From positions 1 through 37,419 of the forward strand of contig DBCM01000126.1 in assembly GCA_002293045.1 (NCBI GenBank): a DNA stretch of 37,419 bases, read 5' to 3'. The DNA is from Flavobacteriales bacterium UBA958. GTDB lineage: Bacteria; Bacteroidota; Bacteroidia; Flavobacteriales_D; Crocinitomicaceae. Every line of letters begins with the position of its first letter. Within the stretch, counting starts at the first letter, position 1. The notes below the pieces were generated by a model. The model saw only the letters and a list, made by a program, of their open reading frames with translations, was not told where the DNA came from and did no database searches. The translations under genes and the position numbers were made by a program. Shown here one piece after another: positions 15,885-24,532 of the stretch.

Positions 15885-17342
15885 ATGGATCAATTACTGC
15901 AGGATGTTCACTATTTCTTTTACTACTCGCTTAAACAGCCTTGGTTTTTTACGGAGTATGGGTTTTTGTTAACCTTAGCACTCTTCTTAGTTGGATATGC
16001 ATTTTTCACCCCAAAGAGCCAATGGAAATTGGGATATTTAATTGCCTTTAGTTTATTTTTCTACTATAAATCAAGTGGGCCTTTTTTATTGCTGTTTGTC
16101 GGAGTAATTATGTGCGATTACCTGTTGGCCCGATGGATTCATTCCTTAGAAGGGTCTAAGCGAAAAGCACTCTTATTTGTTAGTATTGCCTATGGCTTAT
16201 CATTCCTGCTTTATTTCAAGTATTCGAATTTCGTGATCACCAATGTAAATGCCCTATTTGACACTAAATTCTCCACCAAAACACTCTTTTTACCAATTGG
16301 GATTTCTTTTTACACCTTTCAATCCTTAAGCTACCTCATCGATGTGTATCGAAAAGACATTGAGCCCTCAAAAAACTTATTGGAATATGGGTTTTACATG
16401 ACCTTTTTTCCGCATTTGGTAGCAGGACCCATCGTACGTGCTAAAGATTTTTTACCGCAAATCAAAAATCCACTGCATTTCGATCAAGCGCTGTTAAAGG
16501 AATCCTTGTTGAGAATTACTACAGGCTTGGTAAAAAAATTATTAATTGCTGATTTTCTAGGCAAATATGTGGATTTAATTCATGACGCGCCCAGTGGGTT
16601 CAGTGGCATAGAACATGCCTTAGCTATGTACGCTTACAGCTTTCAAATTTATTTTGATTTTTCTGGATATTCTGATATCGCTATTGGAATTGCCTTGATC
16701 CTGGGATATCGCATGAAGGAAAACTTCTTTAATCCATACACCGCTGAAAACATTACTGTTTTTTGGCGAAAATGGCACATCTCACTGAGTTTATGGCTTC
16801 GTGATTACATCTATATTCCCCTGGGTGGAAACCGTAAAGGGGTTGTAAATATGTATATTTTCCTATTTCTAACCATGCTCATTGGTGGAATTTGGCACGG
16901 TGCCGATTGGAAATTTATTTTTTGGGGTTGCTCGCATGGTGTGCTGCTTATCCTTCATAAGCTTTTCTTTAAACCCAGTGAAAAAACTAATAATTGGACG
17001 AAGGTCCTTGGAATCCTATTGACCTTCCATTTGGTGGGGTTCCTTTGGATATTTTTCCGTGCCACCTCCTTTGAAACTGCCTTCGAAAGCATTCAGGTTA
17101 TCTTCACCAAAACGAATCCCCTTGACCTCATTGGTTTTTGTTATACCCGTCCCGAAGTCATTTTACTCCTGCTGATTGCAGCTGTAATTGTATTTACCCC
17201 TTGGAAAATGAAACAAAACGTAATTAACCGAGTTCTTTCATTACCTTTATATGTATGGCCAATAATACTCTTAGTTGCCTTGCAACTTATTCTACAATTT
17301 CGCGACAACAGCATCGAACCGTTTATTTATTTTCAGTTTTAG
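15885..17342 (+). CDS. MBOAT-family O-acyltransferase (AlgI/PatA-like)
   Basis: A 485-residue polytopic inner-membrane protein. MBOAT motifs are WRKWHISLSLWLRDYIYIPL near the middle, GGNRKG, and GGIWHGADWKFIFWG with the invariant catalytic His338. The N-terminus has repeated hydrophobic helices (about residues 20-110) and a PIGISFYTFQSLSYLIDVYR segment. The family moves acyl groups, usually acetyl, across the membrane for O-acylation of alginate, peptidoglycan or teichoic acids. It lies between two SGNH genes, 3 bases after one and overlapping the other by 88 bases, an arrangement that implies these proteins work together. The substrate polymer is not known; peptidoglycan is a fair guess because of the LysM domain in the next gene. 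Confidence 0.92.
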   Translation: MDQLLQDVHYFFYYSLKQPWFFTEYGFLLTLALFLVGYAFFTPKSQWKLGYLIAFSLFFYYKSSGPFLLLFVGVIMCDYLLARWIHSLEGSKRKALLFVSIAYGLSFLLYFKYSNFVITNVNALFDTKFSTKTLFLPIGISFYTFQSLSYLIDVYRKDIEPSKNLLEYGFYMTFFPHLVAGPIVRAKDFLPQIKNPLHFDQALLKESLLRITTGLVKKLLIADFLGKYVDLIHDAPSGFSGIEHALAMYAYSFQIYFDFSGYSDIAIGIALILGYRMKENFFNPYTAENITVFWRKWHISLSLWLRDYIYIPLGGNRKGVVNMYIFLFLTMLIGGIWHGADWKFIFWGCSHGVLLILHKLFFKPSEKTNNWTKVLGILLTFHLVGFLWIFFRATSFETAFESIQVIFTKTNPLDLIGFCYTRPEVILLLLIAAVIVFTPWKMKQNVINRVLSLPLYVWPIILLVALQLILQFRDNSIEPFIYFQF

Positions 17343-18679
17343 TACTGCTATTATTTTCCCCTGTTCTGCGCGCGCAAGACAGTACTGGATTTATTTACAT
17401 TCCCATTGATCGTCCCGAATTCCTTGCTTCATCCTTGAATGAGGTCAGCATAAAAAGTCCATACAAAATCATACATTTTGGAGACAGCCACATTCAAGGT
17501 GATCGAATAAGCGGCGCGCTAAGAAACAACTTACAAGCACTGGGCGGTAATGGAGGGAGCGGTCTGTTTTTTCCTTATTCCCTCTGTAAAAGCGTTGGTC
17601 CTGCCGGAACTAACAGTCGGATTACAGGAACATACACCTATGCCTCAATCTTAAAAAACCCAACAAACCAGCAGATTGGTGCCTTGGGGTACCAGATTTC
17701 ATTTAGCCAAGGAGCCCTATTCACAATGGAATTCAACGAGCAATTCAGAGGTCTGCGGAGCAAAGAATTTACCGTACTAATCCATGGTAGCGTGGATACC
17801 GTTGCCATTGCTTTAACAACGCCTGGTGTCTTAAAATCGCAGGAACCCATGGGGAATGGATTGACCCAATACCGATTTGAATGTGCTGAAATCCCATCAA
17901 AAATAGAATTTAAAGCGTTAACCGCGTGTTCACTTTGGGGACTTGAGTTTATTCATGAAGCGGGATTAGTGTATCAGCAATGCGGTGTTGTTGGAGCTCA
18001 ATTTACCCACCTATTGCCGTATAAAGAAGAGATTTTATCCATGTTGGCATGGCAAAAACCAAATTTAGTGGTCTTTTCCTATGGCACGAATGAATCCTAC
18101 GGTTCCATAGATAGCGTCAAGTATCAGCAACGAATTTCAGCGTTTATTCAATCTATAAAAACGGCATTGCCACAAGCTGCACTATTGATTACTAACGCAC
18201 CTGATACGCGCAGTGCTGGTAAACCTCCAAAAAGTGAAATCCTTGTGAATCGATGTTTGGACCGCATAGCGAAAGAAACCAACCTTGCCTATTACGACGT
18301 AAACCGTGCGATGGGTGGTTGGGGCTCTCAAGCCCTTTGGCAAGCAAACGACTTGTTTTTAAAAGACCAATTGCATTTCAACAAAAAAGGGGCGACCTTA
18401 ATTGGTTCCTTGATAAGCCATGCCCTTTTTGTTGCCTGTAGCATCGGCATTGAGGAGCAGGATTTATTAATGCAAGAAATCAACGCATCTTTTCCGAAGA
18501 AAAATTCCGCTCCAATTCGCTTAGAGCCAAAGCCTGTGGATCGAATTTATATTGTTAAAGCGGGGGATTCCCTGTCGGCCATTGCGAAAAACTTAGGCAC
18601 AAGCGTGGAAAGTTTGTGTAAATTAAATGGGATAAGCGATCCGGACTCCTTGAAATTAGGACAAAAAATTCGCTATTAA
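17255..18679 (+). CDS. Exported SGNH/GDSL hydrolase with C-terminal LysM
   Basis: A 474-residue protein with a long-n-region signal peptide (RTVYLFSVLVLLLFSPVLRA, about residues 21-40). The SGNH core starts at IIHFGDSHIQGDRISGALR with nucleophile Ser78, followed by FSYGTNES (the GxND-type block) and DQLHFNKKG (DxxH block). The final 43 residues (432-474) are a LysM module (YIVKAGDSLSAIAKNLGTS and so on) that binds N-acetylglucosamine polymers, probably peptidoglycan. A beta-sandwich-like region of about 130 residues sits inside the fold. The start overlaps MBOAT by 88 bases and ATG 17255 is the only canonical start before the signal peptide. It is a candidate peptidoglycan O-acetyltransferase or O-acetylesterase. 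Confidence 0.87.
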   Translation: MANNTLSCLATYSTISRQQHRTVYLFSVLVLLLFSPVLRAQDSTGFIYIPIDRPEFLASSLNEVSIKSPYKIIHFGDSHIQGDRISGALRNNLQALGGNGGSGLFFPYSLCKSVGPAGTNSRITGTYTYASILKNPTNQQIGALGYQISFSQGALFTMEFNEQFRGLRSKEFTVLIHGSVDTVAIALTTPGVLKSQEPMGNGLTQYRFECAEIPSKIEFKALTACSLWGLEFIHEAGLVYQQCGVVGAQFTHLLPYKEEILSMLAWQKPNLVVFSYGTNESYGSIDSVKYQQRISAFIQSIKTALPQAALLITNAPDTRSAGKPPKSEILVNRCLDRIAKETNLAYYDVNRAMGGWGSQALWQANDLFLKDQLHFNKKGATLIGSLISHALFVACSIGIEEQDLLMQEINASFPKKNSAPIRLEPKPVDRIYIVKAGDSLSAIAKNLGTSVESLCKLNGISDPDSLKLGQKIRY

Positions 18680-19137
18680 TGACACTTATTAACCACAACT
18701 TTATACACCGTTGTGGGCCAATTCGGATCGGAAGCGTAACCTGTAGCACCAAGTTTTTTAAGCCATAATTTCTCATCGGTGTTCCCTTTCATGGACTCAT
18801 AAAATTTCTTTGAAGCAACGAGCTTACAAAATCCAATGTAAGAATCCGTAATCGTCGGATAATATCGGTATTTACTTCGGTGATTGGTGATGTCGTAACG
18901 ACAATCCCCAACAATACCAAAATGATTATTTAGTTTTTTTGAAACCACGCTTACGCCTCCTCCGGACTCGTGATAAGCCACCGCTAACATCAGGCATGAC
19001 GGGATTTGATAAACCAATGAAAGGCTATCTGCCAAGGCCCGATAATTATCGAAATACACCGGCTTTTCTTGCCCATAAGCAAACGAAAATCCAAGGAGTT
19101 GACCTATGACCATAGTGCGTATTAGGCATTTAATCAT
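18676..19137 (-). CDS. Glucosaminidase-domain exported protein (GH73-like)
   Basis: A 153-residue exported protein (signal peptide MIKCLIRTMVIGQLLGFSFAYG). The domain matches the mannosyl-glycoprotein endo-beta-N-acetylglucosaminidase / GH73 family: a Y-Q-I-P-S-C-L-M-L-A-V-A segment leading to catalytic Glu57 in HESGGG, then NNHFGIVG, RYYPTITDSYIGFCKLV and ATGYASDPNW. It would cleave glycan strands of peptidoglycan in the periplasm. The domain is minimal, with no LysM or SPOR. Its stop overlaps the stop of the converging SGNH-LysM gene by 3 bases. The context next to a possible peptidoglycan-modifying cassette fits a wall-remodelling role. Confidence 0.88.
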   Translation of the reverse strand: MIKCLIRTMVIGQLLGFSFAYGQEKPVYFDNYRALADSLSLVYQIPSCLMLAVAYHESGGGVSVVSKKLNNHFGIVGDCRYDITNHRSKYRYYPTITDSYIGFCKLVASKKFYESMKGNTDEKLWLKKLGATGYASDPNWPTTVYKVVVNKCH

Positions 19138-19208
19138 TGGTTAAAGGTACGTTAATCTTAGCTTTCAACCTAATTTAGGAGAACTCAAGGAATTTGTACC
19201 TTTACCAC

Positions 19209-20120
19209 ATGAGTACAATCAGTGCATGGATTAACGCCGCAAGACCGCGAACCTTACCCCTCTCTCTATCTGGAATATTCGTCGGATTATCGCTCTCTCA
19301 TGCGCATGGAAGTGAGGCCCCTGTTACCGTAATTGCCTGCCTTTTCACTACGATTTTCTTTCAAGTACTTTCAAACCTCGCAAATGATCTTGGTGATGGA
19401 ATGAAAGGTACCGATAATGCAGCGCGAATCGGCCCAACACGGGCTGTGCAATCCGGGGAAATCTCCATGCAACAGATGCGAATGGCCGTGAGCGCATTCG
19501 GAATGTTAAGTTTATTTTCCGCAGGCCTTCTCATTTACTCTGCACCTGCAATACAGTCCAACTCTGGCATCCTATTTTACTCCCTACTGGCCGTATTGTG
19601 TGTGATTGCTGCAATCACCTACACGGTCGGTAAAAAAGCCTACGGATATCATGGATTTGGAGATGTCATGGTTTTCTTGTTTTTTGGTGTAGTTGCTGTA
19701 AGTGGTACCAAACACTTGTTTGATTCCACCTTTGTGTACAATGAACTTTTTGGAGCCTTGGCTATTGGATCGTGGAGTACCATGGTGTTGAATTTAAACA
19801 ATATGCGGGATATTGAGAATGATGCGAAATCCGGAAAACGAACGCTTGTTGTACTTTTGGGAGCGGCAAACGCAAAACGCTATCATTATGTCCTTGCGGG
19901 GATGGGATGTCTTGCATGGGGAATTTTACTTTACCGCATCGCCGCTGAAACTCAAAACTACTTCATCGGATTGGCCGGACTTCCGATGCTGCTCATTATA
20001 AAACACCTCAGTAAAGTGGTATCAATACAAGAGGCAAAAGCCTATGACCCTGAATTAAAAAAAGTAGCTTTAAGTACCTTTTTTGCCTCCGTTTTATGTT
20101 ATGCATTAAGCTTCTTTTAA
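19209..20120 (+). CDS. menA: 1,4-dihydroxy-2-naphthoate polyprenyltransferase MenA
   Basis: A 303-residue UbiA-family membrane prenyltransferase that attaches the polyprenyl chain to DHNA in menaquinone synthesis. It starts ISAWINAARPRTLPLSLSG, the standard MenA N-terminus. Asp motifs NDLGDGMKGTDNAARIGPTR and NNMRDIENDAKSGKRTL bind prenyl diphosphate through Mg2+. About eight hydrophobic helices follow the UbiA pattern. I use ATG 19209 rather than TTG 19194 because the family start aligns there. A promoter-like TACCTTTA (19197-19204) ends 4 bases before the ATG. It precedes etfB by 74 bases on the same strand. Confidence 0.95.
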   Translation: MSTISAWINAARPRTLPLSLSGIFVGLSLSHAHGSEAPVTVIACLFTTIFFQVLSNLANDLGDGMKGTDNAARIGPTRAVQSGEISMQQMRMAVSAFGMLSLFSAGLLIYSAPAIQSNSGILFYSLLAVLCVIAAITYTVGKKAYGYHGFGDVMVFLFFGVVAVSGTKHLFDSTFVYNELFGALAIGSWSTMVLNLNNMRDIENDAKSGKRTLVVLLGAANAKRYHYVLAGMGCLAWGILLYRIAAETQNYFIGLAGLPMLLIIKHLSKVVSIQEAKAYDPELKKVALSTFFASVLCYALSFF

Positions 20121-20147
20121 GGCGCGCAATTATTCATAAAAGTTCCC

Positions 20148-20175
20148 TTGAATCTGTAATAATTCCTTAACTTTG
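20148..20175 (+). promoter_or_regulatory. Promoter of the etfB operon (TTG-N17-TAACTTTG)
   Basis: TAACTTTG at 20168-20175 matches TANNTTTG and a TTG at 20148-20150 lies 17 bases upstream, a slightly short spacing. The etfB ATG is at 20195, giving a leader of about 15 bases. Confidence 0.6.
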
Positions 20176-20194
20176 TCGAGCAAAATTAACACGT

Positions 20195-20935
20195 ATGAAA
20201 ATCCTAGTTTGTATAAGTAAGGCTCCGGATACCACCTCAAAAATTGCATTTACCAACAACAACAGTGCATTTGATGAAAATGGAGTTCAATATATTGTTA
20301 ATCCCTACGATGAATGGTATGCCTTGGTACGTGCATTAGAAATTAAAGAAACTTCGGGTGCTGACGTTACAATTATCACTGTAGGGACAAGCGCAGATGA
20401 AGCGATTATGCGCAAGGCATTGGCCATTGGGGCGGATGAAGCTGTGCGTATTGATGCCGAACCTACCGATGCGTTCATGGTAGCGTCAGAGATTTCGAAT
20501 TACGCAAAAACTCAAGGGTTTGATTTAGTATTGACCGGAAAAGAAACCATCAATTTCAATGGCGCTCAAATTGGAGGAATGATTGCTGAAGGCTTAAATT
20601 CCCCGTATGTATCCATTGCCTCTAAGTTAGATGTACATGGTACCATGCTAACCTTGGAACGTGAAATCACCGGGGGTGTTGAAGTGGTTGAAGTGGCGCT
20701 ACCTGCCGTTGTTTCCTGTGCGAAGGGAATGGCAGAACAGCGCATCCCCAACATGCGAGGAATAATGGCTGCACGTACAAAACCTTTGCAAGTATTGCCA
20801 TCAACGGTTACAGAAGCACTAACGAGCTATGTCACCTTTGCCAGCCCGCCAGCAAAATCAAGTGTTAAACTTATCGATCCTAATAACATGGACGAACTTG
20901 TATCCTTGTTACATAACGAAGCAAAAGTAATTTAA
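20195..20935 (+). CDS. etfB: Electron transfer flavoprotein, beta subunit
   Basis: A 246-residue ETF beta subunit that binds AMP and, with the alpha subunit, carries electrons from acyl-CoA dehydrogenases to the quinone pool. It begins MKILVCISKAPDTTSKIAFT and has VNPYDEWYALVRALE, VLTGKETINFNGAQIGGMIAE and the conserved ALPAVVSC.KGMAEQRIPNMRGIMAA block near the C-terminus. The stop is 2 bases from etfA. Menaquinone made by the neighbouring menA would be the downstream acceptor in the membrane, a plausible but inferred link. Confidence 0.95.
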   Translation: MKILVCISKAPDTTSKIAFTNNNSAFDENGVQYIVNPYDEWYALVRALEIKETSGADVTIITVGTSADEAIMRKALAIGADEAVRIDAEPTDAFMVASEISNYAKTQGFDLVLTGKETINFNGAQIGGMIAEGLNSPYVSIASKLDVHGTMLTLEREITGGVEVVEVALPAVVSCAKGMAEQRIPNMRGIMAARTKPLQVLPSTVTEALTSYVTFASPPAKSSVKLIDPNNMDELVSLLHNEAKVI

Positions 20936-20937
20936 CG

Positions 20938-21873
20938 ATGAAAAATCTAGTATATATCAACGGGAATGGTCACTTAAGTAAAGCGGCTTTTGAAGTAGTT
21001 ACCTACGCCAAAAAACTGGGCGGTAACGTAACCGTGTTAGCGACGGGAAAAATGGATTCCTCCCTTTTGTCATCCCTTGGAGCCTACGGCGCAACGGAGG
21101 TTTTAATTAACCGTGGAATCACGGGGAATGATGATCAGCAAATCGCAGCATGGATTGCCTCCAAAGCTTCTGAAGTATCCAACATTGTCTTTAGTCATGA
21201 CTTTCAAGGAAAAGCCATCGCCCCGAGGCTTTCTGTGCGACTAAAAGCAGGATTAATTGCCGGTGCAGTTTCATTGCCTGAGACCGACGGTTCCGTGAAA
21301 GTAAATGTATTCTCAGGAAAAGCGTTCGGTTTTGTTAAAGCACATTCTGCACAACGAATTATTTCCTTATTGCCCAACAGCATTGCTCCAGAAGAAATAG
21401 GGAATTCTTGTCCAGTAAGTGAAATCACGGAAGAAATGGGAGCTACCACCGTTCGCGTTATTTCCGTTAAAAAGCCTGAAGGCGCCATCCCATTGCCAGA
21501 GGCAGAAATGGTTGTATCTGCGGGACGTGGATTAAAAGGTCCAGAACATTGGGGAATGATTGAATCGCTTGCAAATTCTTTAGGCGCTGCAACTGCATGT
21601 TCACGACCGGTAGCCGACATTGGATGGAGACCTCATCATGAACACGTAGGTCAAACCGGAGTTGCAATACGTCCAAACCTGTATATTGCGGTTGGAATAT
21701 CTGGTGCGATACAGCATTTAGCGGGAGTGAATGGTTCTAAAGTAATCGTAGTGGTAAACACCGATGCGGAAGCTCCATTTTTTAAAGCGGCAGACTATGG
21801 TGTGGTCGGTGATGCCTTCGAAGTAATTCCAAAACTTACCGAAGCTATCCATAAATTCAAAGCAGCTCAATAA
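20938..21873 (+). CDS. etfA: Electron transfer flavoprotein, alpha subunit
   Basis: A 311-residue ETF alpha subunit with the C-terminal FAD domain: VSAGRGLKGPEHWGMIESLA (from about residue 188), ACSRPVADIGWRPHHEHVGQ, LYIAVGISGAIQHLAGV and NTDAEAPFFKAADYGVVGD. The N-terminal domain matches the beta-subunit-like fold. It is cotranscribed with etfB (2-base gap) and followed 13 bases later by the bifunctional-nuclease-type gene. Length and motifs are complete. Confidence 0.95.
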   Translation: MKNLVYINGNGHLSKAAFEVVTYAKKLGGNVTVLATGKMDSSLLSSLGAYGATEVLINRGITGNDDQQIAAWIASKASEVSNIVFSHDFQGKAIAPRLSVRLKAGLIAGAVSLPETDGSVKVNVFSGKAFGFVKAHSAQRIISLLPNSIAPEEIGNSCPVSEITEEMGATTVRVISVKKPEGAIPLPEAEMVVSAGRGLKGPEHWGMIESLANSLGAATACSRPVADIGWRPHHEHVGQTGVAIRPNLYIAVGISGAIQHLAGVNGSKVIVVVNTDAEAPFFKAADYGVVGDAFEVIPKLTEAIHKFKAAQ

Positions 21874-21886
21874 CGACTCCGTACCT

Positions 21887-22483
21887 ATGGAAAAGGTTCA
21901 GCTGGAAATCACCGGAATAGAATACAGTCAAACGCACTCGGGTTCGTATGTCTTGCACCTTAAAGAAATTCATGGCAAGAGGCATATGCCGATAGTTATT
22001 GGTAGTTTCGAGGCCCAAGCGATTGCGGTTGAATTAGAGAAAATGGTTCCAAACCGCCCAATGACACATGATTTATTTAAACCGATTCTGGATGTTTTTC
22101 ACATTTCGGTAAAAGAAGTGATTATCCATCAATTTAGGGAGGGACTTTTTATTGCCAAAATCACTTTAGTGGGTGAAGATGGCATCCCCACAGACATTGA
22201 TTCACGTTCCTCCGACGCTGTCGCCATTGCGGTTCGGTTTAATGTCCCGATCTATACCACAAAACAAGTAATTAATGAGGTCAACAACCTCAGTGAGGGG
22301 CACTCTTCTTCCATAGATTCATTGGAGGAGTTAGAAGATTTTGATGAAGATGCAGACCTTGAAGTAGAAGTAAGCGGGCTGGGTTTAGCAGATCTTGAGG
22401 CCCAACTGGAGGAGGCTTTAGAAAATGAAGATTACGAACTGGCTACAAAAATTCGCGACGAAATCAATAAGCGAAAAAAATAG
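21887..22483 (+). CDS. Bifunctional nuclease (BFN/DUF151) family protein with C-terminal UVR motif
   Basis: A 198-residue protein. Residues about 1-125 match the BFN family: MPIVIGSFEAQAIAVELE, RPMTHDLF..IL, IDSRSSDAVAIAVRFNVPI. An acid-rich linker (EELEDFDEDADLEVEVSG) leads to a UVR helix pair at 170-198 (LEAQLEEALENEDYELATKI), the motif by which UvrB/UvrC and some Clp adaptors make contacts. Plant and bacterial BFN proteins were reported to have nuclease activity, but the bacterial role is unclear. It is between etfA and a nucleoside transporter in one operon. Confidence 0.92.
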   Translation: MEKVQLEITGIEYSQTHSGSYVLHLKEIHGKRHMPIVIGSFEAQAIAVELEKMVPNRPMTHDLFKPILDVFHISVKEVIIHQFREGLFIAKITLVGEDGIPTDIDSRSSDAVAIAVRFNVPIYTTKQVINEVNNLSEGHSSSIDSLEELEDFDEDADLEVEVSGLGLADLEAQLEEALENEDYELATKIRDEINKRKK

Positions 22484-22495
22484 TATCTTCAAGCC

Positions 22496-23896
22496 ATGGA
22501 AACACTTGGCTTACCTTCGCATAACAATCCCATTAAATTACAATTAACCATTCTTAGTTTTCTCCAATATTTCGTTTGGGGAGCGTGGTTGATTACCGTT
22601 GGAAAATATTGTACGATTACCATGGAATGGTCCTTCACGGAATTTGGTGCCATTTTTACGACCATGGGGCTTTCCTCGATTTTCATGCCAAGCCTTATGG
22701 GTATTGTGGCTGATAAGTGGATCAATGCGGAACGCTTATTGGGCATACTTCATCTACTCAGCGGAATTGCCGTAGCGAGTCTGCCCTTGGTTAATGACCC
22801 AGAGGTGTTTTTCTGGGTTACATTAGCGGCAATGATTTGTTATATGCCAACGATTGCCCTATCAAATTCTGTATCATACAGTATTTTGGGTCAATTCAAG
22901 CTAGACCCCATGAAAACGTTTCCTCCGATTCGTGTCTTTGGTACGGTTGGATTTATTATTGCCATGTGGGTAACCGACCTCACGGGAAATAGTGCCTCTG
23001 CCAATCAGTTTTACATCAGCGCTTTGGCATCATTGGGCTTGGCTATCTTTTCGTTTACCTTGCCTAAATGTGCTCCAAATACGGAAAGGAAAGACGGCAA
23101 GCGTTTGATAGAATCACTCGGCTTAGATGCGTTTAAACTGATGCTCAACTACAAGATGTTTATTTTCTTTTTATTTTCCTTGATGTTAGGGGGCGCGCTT
23201 CAATTAACCAATATGTATGGAGACACCTATTTAAGCACCTTTGAGGCCTTTCCTAAATATGCAGATTCCTTTGCTGTCAAGCACTCCACCGTTATAATGT
23301 CTATTTCTCAAATCTCTGAAACGCTATTTATCCTCGCTATACCATTCTTTTTAAGGCGCTTTGGTATTAAGCAAGTCATGTTAATGAGTATGATTGCTTG
23401 GGTCTTGCGCTTTGGTTTATTCGCATATGGGAATCCAGGAGATTTGCTCTGGATGATTTTGTTGTCGTGTGTTGTTTACGGCATGGCCTTCGATTTCTTT
23501 AATATTTCGGGATCGCTCTTTGTGAATTCTTCCGTATCCTCAGACAAACGATCCTCTGCACAAGGGTTATTCATGATGATGACCAATGGCTTTGGAGCGA
23601 TATTAGGGAGTTCTGTTAGTGGTCGATTAATTGATGCCTTTTTTACAAAGTCCTTGCATACCGTGCAAGAGGTTGCGACATACTACGACGTAAAGGTTTC
23701 TCACCCTATGATCACAGAACTCCTCCAAGGAAATGGCCTTAATTCAAACGGGACCCTCAACAAGGCAATCATGGTGCAACAATGGGAACCGATATGGTTG
23801 TGCTTTGCTGGCTATGCACTTGTGGTAGCCATTCTTTTCGCGGTGTTGTTTAAGCACAAACATGATCCGAATGACATCGGAGAGATTTCACACTAA
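22496..23896 (+). CDS. NupG/XapB-family nucleoside:H+ symporter (MFS)
   Basis: A 466-residue major-facilitator protein of about 12 helices. It starts LQLTILSFLQYFVWGAWL and has GIVADKWI (the helix 2-3 loop), PTIALSNSVSYSILG, and the MFFISG-like block DFFNISGSLFVNSS. These match the NHS family (NupG, XapB) that imports purine and pyrimidine nucleosides. An inserted extracellular loop lies near the C-terminus (FTKSLHTVQEVATYYDVKVS). Nucleoside uptake fits with the deoC gene 13 kb away. It is last in the etf operon, and its stop overlaps the convergent carbonic anhydrase stop by 4 bases. Confidence 0.9.
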   Translation: METLGLPSHNNPIKLQLTILSFLQYFVWGAWLITVGKYCTITMEWSFTEFGAIFTTMGLSSIFMPSLMGIVADKWINAERLLGILHLLSGIAVASLPLVNDPEVFFWVTLAAMICYMPTIALSNSVSYSILGQFKLDPMKTFPPIRVFGTVGFIIAMWVTDLTGNSASANQFYISALASLGLAIFSFTLPKCAPNTERKDGKRLIESLGLDAFKLMLNYKMFIFFLFSLMLGGALQLTNMYGDTYLSTFEAFPKYADSFAVKHSTVIMSISQISETLFILAIPFFLRRFGIKQVMLMSMIAWVLRFGLFAYGNPGDLLWMILLSCVVYGMAFDFFNISGSLFVNSSVSSDKRSSAQGLFMMMTNGFGAILGSSVSGRLIDAFFTKSLHTVQEVATYYDVKVSHPMITELLQGNGLNSNGTLNKAIMVQQWEPIWLCFAGYALVVAILFAVLFKHKHDPNDIGEISH

Positions 23897-24528
23897 ATAT
23901 CCAGTTTGTAAACGTTTTGAAGGGTAGAGTTATTCGTAAGGGTGACTTCTAAGTCTTTGATGAGTCCATCTGCCACATCATAAACCCAACCATGCAGGTG
24001 CAGATCAGACCTTCGTTCCCAAGCTCCCTGAACGATGGATGTTTTCGCCAAATTACACACCTGCTCGAATACATTGACTTCTACAAAACGATTCACCCGC
24101 GCTTTTGGATCTTGAATCACATGAAGCTCATCATAATTCATTCGGTAAACATCCTTTATGTGTCGGATCCAATTATCAATTAACCCCACATGTGCGTTTG
24201 TCATGGCAGTTTGTACCCCACCACAGCCATAATGGCCACAAACAATAATGTGTTTTACTTCCAATACATTGACGGCATAATCCAATACTGACAGTAAATT
24301 CATATCCGAGTGTACCACCATGTTGGCGATGTTTCTATGTACAAAAACCTCTCCGGGAGGAGCTCCGATAATCTCATTAGCGGGTACTCTTGAATCCGAG
24401 CAACCGATCCACAATACCGGAGGCTTTTGTCCGTGAGCGAGCTTGATGAAAAAATCCGGGTCTTCCTTTAATTTATCTGCGACCCATTTTTTGTTATTCG
24501 ATAATAACTGGTTGTAATATGTTTCCAT
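23893..24528 (-). CDS. Beta-class carbonic anhydrase
   Basis: A 211-residue cytosolic beta-carbonic anhydrase that interconverts CO2 and bicarbonate. Zinc ligands are Cys43, His99 and Cys102, in IGCSDSRVPANEI and VCGHYGCGGV, with the Asp45-Arg47 dyad. RNIANMVVHSD is the typical central segment. It lies 4 bases after the SulP transporter gene and would hydrate or trap the bicarbonate brought in by that transporter. It has no signal peptide. A C-terminal part with ERRSDLHLHGWVYDV is the family standard. Confidence 0.95.
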   Translation of the reverse strand: METYYNQLLSNNKKWVADKLKEDPDFFIKLAHGQKPPVLWIGCSDSRVPANEIIGAPPGEVFVHRNIANMVVHSDMNLLSVLDYAVNVLEVKHIIVCGHYGCGGVQTAMTNAHVGLIDNWIRHIKDVYRMNYDELHVIQDPKARVNRFVEVNVFEQVCNLAKTSIVQGAWERRSDLHLHGWVYDVADGLIKDLEVTLTNNSTLQNVYKLDI

Positions 24529-24532
24529 AGTT

